A stretch of 5,535 bases of DNA from Pseudomonadota bacterium. Its GTDB lineage: Bacteria; Pseudomonadota; Gammaproteobacteria; Steroidobacterales; Rariloculaceae. Both the position numbers and the translations under genes were made by a program. Under the pieces are notes generated by a model. It was given only the letters and a program-made list of their open reading frames with translations, was not told where the DNA came from and made no database searches. The DNA is taken from the NCBI GenBank assembly GCA_009843005.1, contig VYEH01000372.1:1-5535 (forward strand). Direction: 5' to 3'. Shown one piece after another: positions 4,689 through 5,535 of the stretch (position 1 is the stretch's first letter; the number at the start of each line of letters is the position of its first letter).

Positions 4689-5535
4689 TCACGGCGCCCT
4701 TTGCCTGCGCGCACCGACGATCGACCAGATCACCGATACCACCGACAACCCCAGAAACAGTGCACTGAAGGGCGAGGTGAGGAACACCGTAACGTCTCCC
4801 TGGGATCCGGTCAGCGCAATGCGCAGATTCTCCTCCAGTTGCCGCCCGAGCACCAAGGCGAGTAATAACGGCACCACCGGCATATCGAGCCACTTCATGG
4901 CAATGCCCAGCAGGCCGAATCCGAACATCACGTAGACGTCGAAGAGCGAATTGCGCAGCGACCAGGCGCCGACGACGCACAGGATCGCCACCGCGGGCAT
5001 GAGCAGCGCGCGGGGCGCGGCCACGACCTTGACCAGCAGCCGCAGCCCCGCCAGGGCGATCAGAAGGTTGAAGACATTCGCCCAGAAGAACGAGAACATC
5101 AGTCCGTAGGCGAAGTCGGCCTGGTCGACGAACAGCAGCGGCCCGGGAGCCAGCCCGTGCGCCAGCAGCGCGCCGATCAGGATCGCCGTCACCGGGTCGC
5201 CGGGTATGCCCAGGGTCATCATGGGGATCAGGGCGCCCCCCGTGACCGCGTTGTTGGCGGCTTCCGGCGCCGCGACTCCCTCCACGGCGCCGCGGCCGAA
5301 CCGGTCCCGGCGCCGGGTGGTTTTCTTCGCGTAGTCGTAACTTATGAAGGCCGCGATGGGACCGCCCGCTCCCGGAAGGATGCCGAGGAAGGTGCCCACC
5401 GCCGAACCGATGCCGACGGGCAATCGTATGCGGCGCAGGTCGGCGACCGCCGGCAGCAGTTTGCGTATTTCGAGCGTGCCGGCTGCTGGCGCGGTAGCGT
5501 CGACTTCGCCGGGTCTGGTGAGTCTGCCGCTGCTC
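4689..5535 (-). CDS. TctA-family tripartite tricarboxylate transporter permease, C-terminal part (5' end off right edge)
   Basis: TctA is the large membrane subunit of tripartite tricarboxylate transporters, which import citrate and other carboxylates with a small membrane subunit (TctB) and a periplasmic binding protein (TctC). The 281 residues visible are a bit over half of the usual length of about 500. Counting from the window edge, the family motifs are GILPGAGGPIAAFISYDYAK (51-70), GRGAVEGVAAPEAANNA (80-96), IPMMTLGIPGDPVTAILIGA (103-122) and HGLAPGP (126-132). Hydrophobic segments follow at about 142-166, 175-192, 198-213 and 219-231, then EENLR (234-238) and a last segment at 256-273. 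The frame is open to the edge, so the gene starts outside; a TTG at 5423 is internal. No TctB or TctC gene is in view, and either could lie upstream. The oxidoreductase gene follows on the same strand. The family is certain; the substrate is unknown. Confidence 0.94.
   Translation of the reverse strand, partial: SSGRLTRPGEVDATAPAAGTLEIRKLLPAVADLRRIRLPVGIGSAVGTFLGILPGAGGPIAAFISYDYAKKTTRRRDRFGRGAVEGVAAPEAANNAVTGGALIPMMTLGIPGDPVTAILIGALLAHGLAPGPLLFVDQADFAYGLMFSFFWANVFNLLIALAGLRLLVKVVAAPRALLMPAVAILCVVGAWSLRNSLFDVYVMFGFGLLGIAMKWLDMPVVPLLLALVLGRQLEENLRIALTGSQGDVTVFLTSPFSALFLGLSVVSVIWSIVGARRQRAP

Noticed and set aside
4645..4980. Long upstream extension of the oxidoreductase reading frame (112 extra codons to an ATG at 4980)
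   Set aside because: It lies antiphase inside the TctA gene, is rich in Arg and Ala with no family resemblance, and the Rossmann fold starts normally after the ATG at 4644. Only the last 16 codons (from the GTG at 4692) are a plausible alternative.
5421..5423. TTG at 5423 as a start codon for the TctA gene
   Set aside because: The frame stays open for 37 more codons to the window edge, and TctA proteins are about 500 residues, so this is an internal Leu codon.
1..5535. CRISPR array, tRNA or rRNA gene, insertion sequence, phage or defence cassette
   Set aside because: No spaced repeats of the right length, no cloverleaf-like sequence, no transposase frame or terminal repeats, and no composition break were seen. 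All space is taken by ordinary housekeeping or transport genes.

Overview
The window is GC-rich, gene-dense DNA of ordinary bacterial layout. It holds two divergent transcription units and a third unit that converges on the middle gene. The protein families are an MgtE Mg2+ channel, an MscS-type channel, a TctA-type carboxylate carrier, a Gfo/Idh/MocA dehydrogenase and a small four-cysteine exported protein resembling the DUF6491 group. Together with the GC bias they point to a proteobacterium, most likely a gammaproteobacterium. That assignment is an inference from family resemblance; the window has no rRNA or other marker gene.

Positions 1-2982 (minus strand) form a probable three-gene operon read leftwards: mgtE (1615-2982), then a 470-residue MscS-family channel (156-1568), then the start of an acidic exported protein (from 159, running off the left edge). 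The last two overlap by four bases (ATGA), so they are probably translationally coupled. The 46-bp gap between mgtE and the channel gene contains an 18-bp tandem repeat that has copied the last six codons of mgtE. The two channels suggest a unit for ion and osmotic homeostasis of the envelope; the exported protein is unassigned.

Positions 2983-3030 are a very short divergent control region. A perfect TATAAT on the plus strand is superimposed on TATAGT on the minus strand, so one nearly symmetrical AT-rich core can serve both directions. The rightward gene (3031-3579) encodes a small exported protein with four cysteines. The minus-strand box lies so close to the mgtE ATG that mgtE may be translated from a nearly leaderless mRNA.

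Positions 3631-5535 (minus strand) hold a second leftward unit: the C-terminal part of a TctA-family permease (5' end beyond the right edge), followed by a Gfo/Idh/MocA NAD(P)-dependent oxidoreductase. This suggests uptake of an organic acid followed by oxidation or reduction of it or a related metabolite; the substrate cannot be read from the sequence. No tRNA, rRNA, CRISPR, insertion sequence, attachment site or replication origin was seen, and no gene-free stretch exceeds 60 bp. I found no convincing new multi-gene system. The most notable local structures are the symmetrical divergent promoter and the coding-derived tandem repeat.
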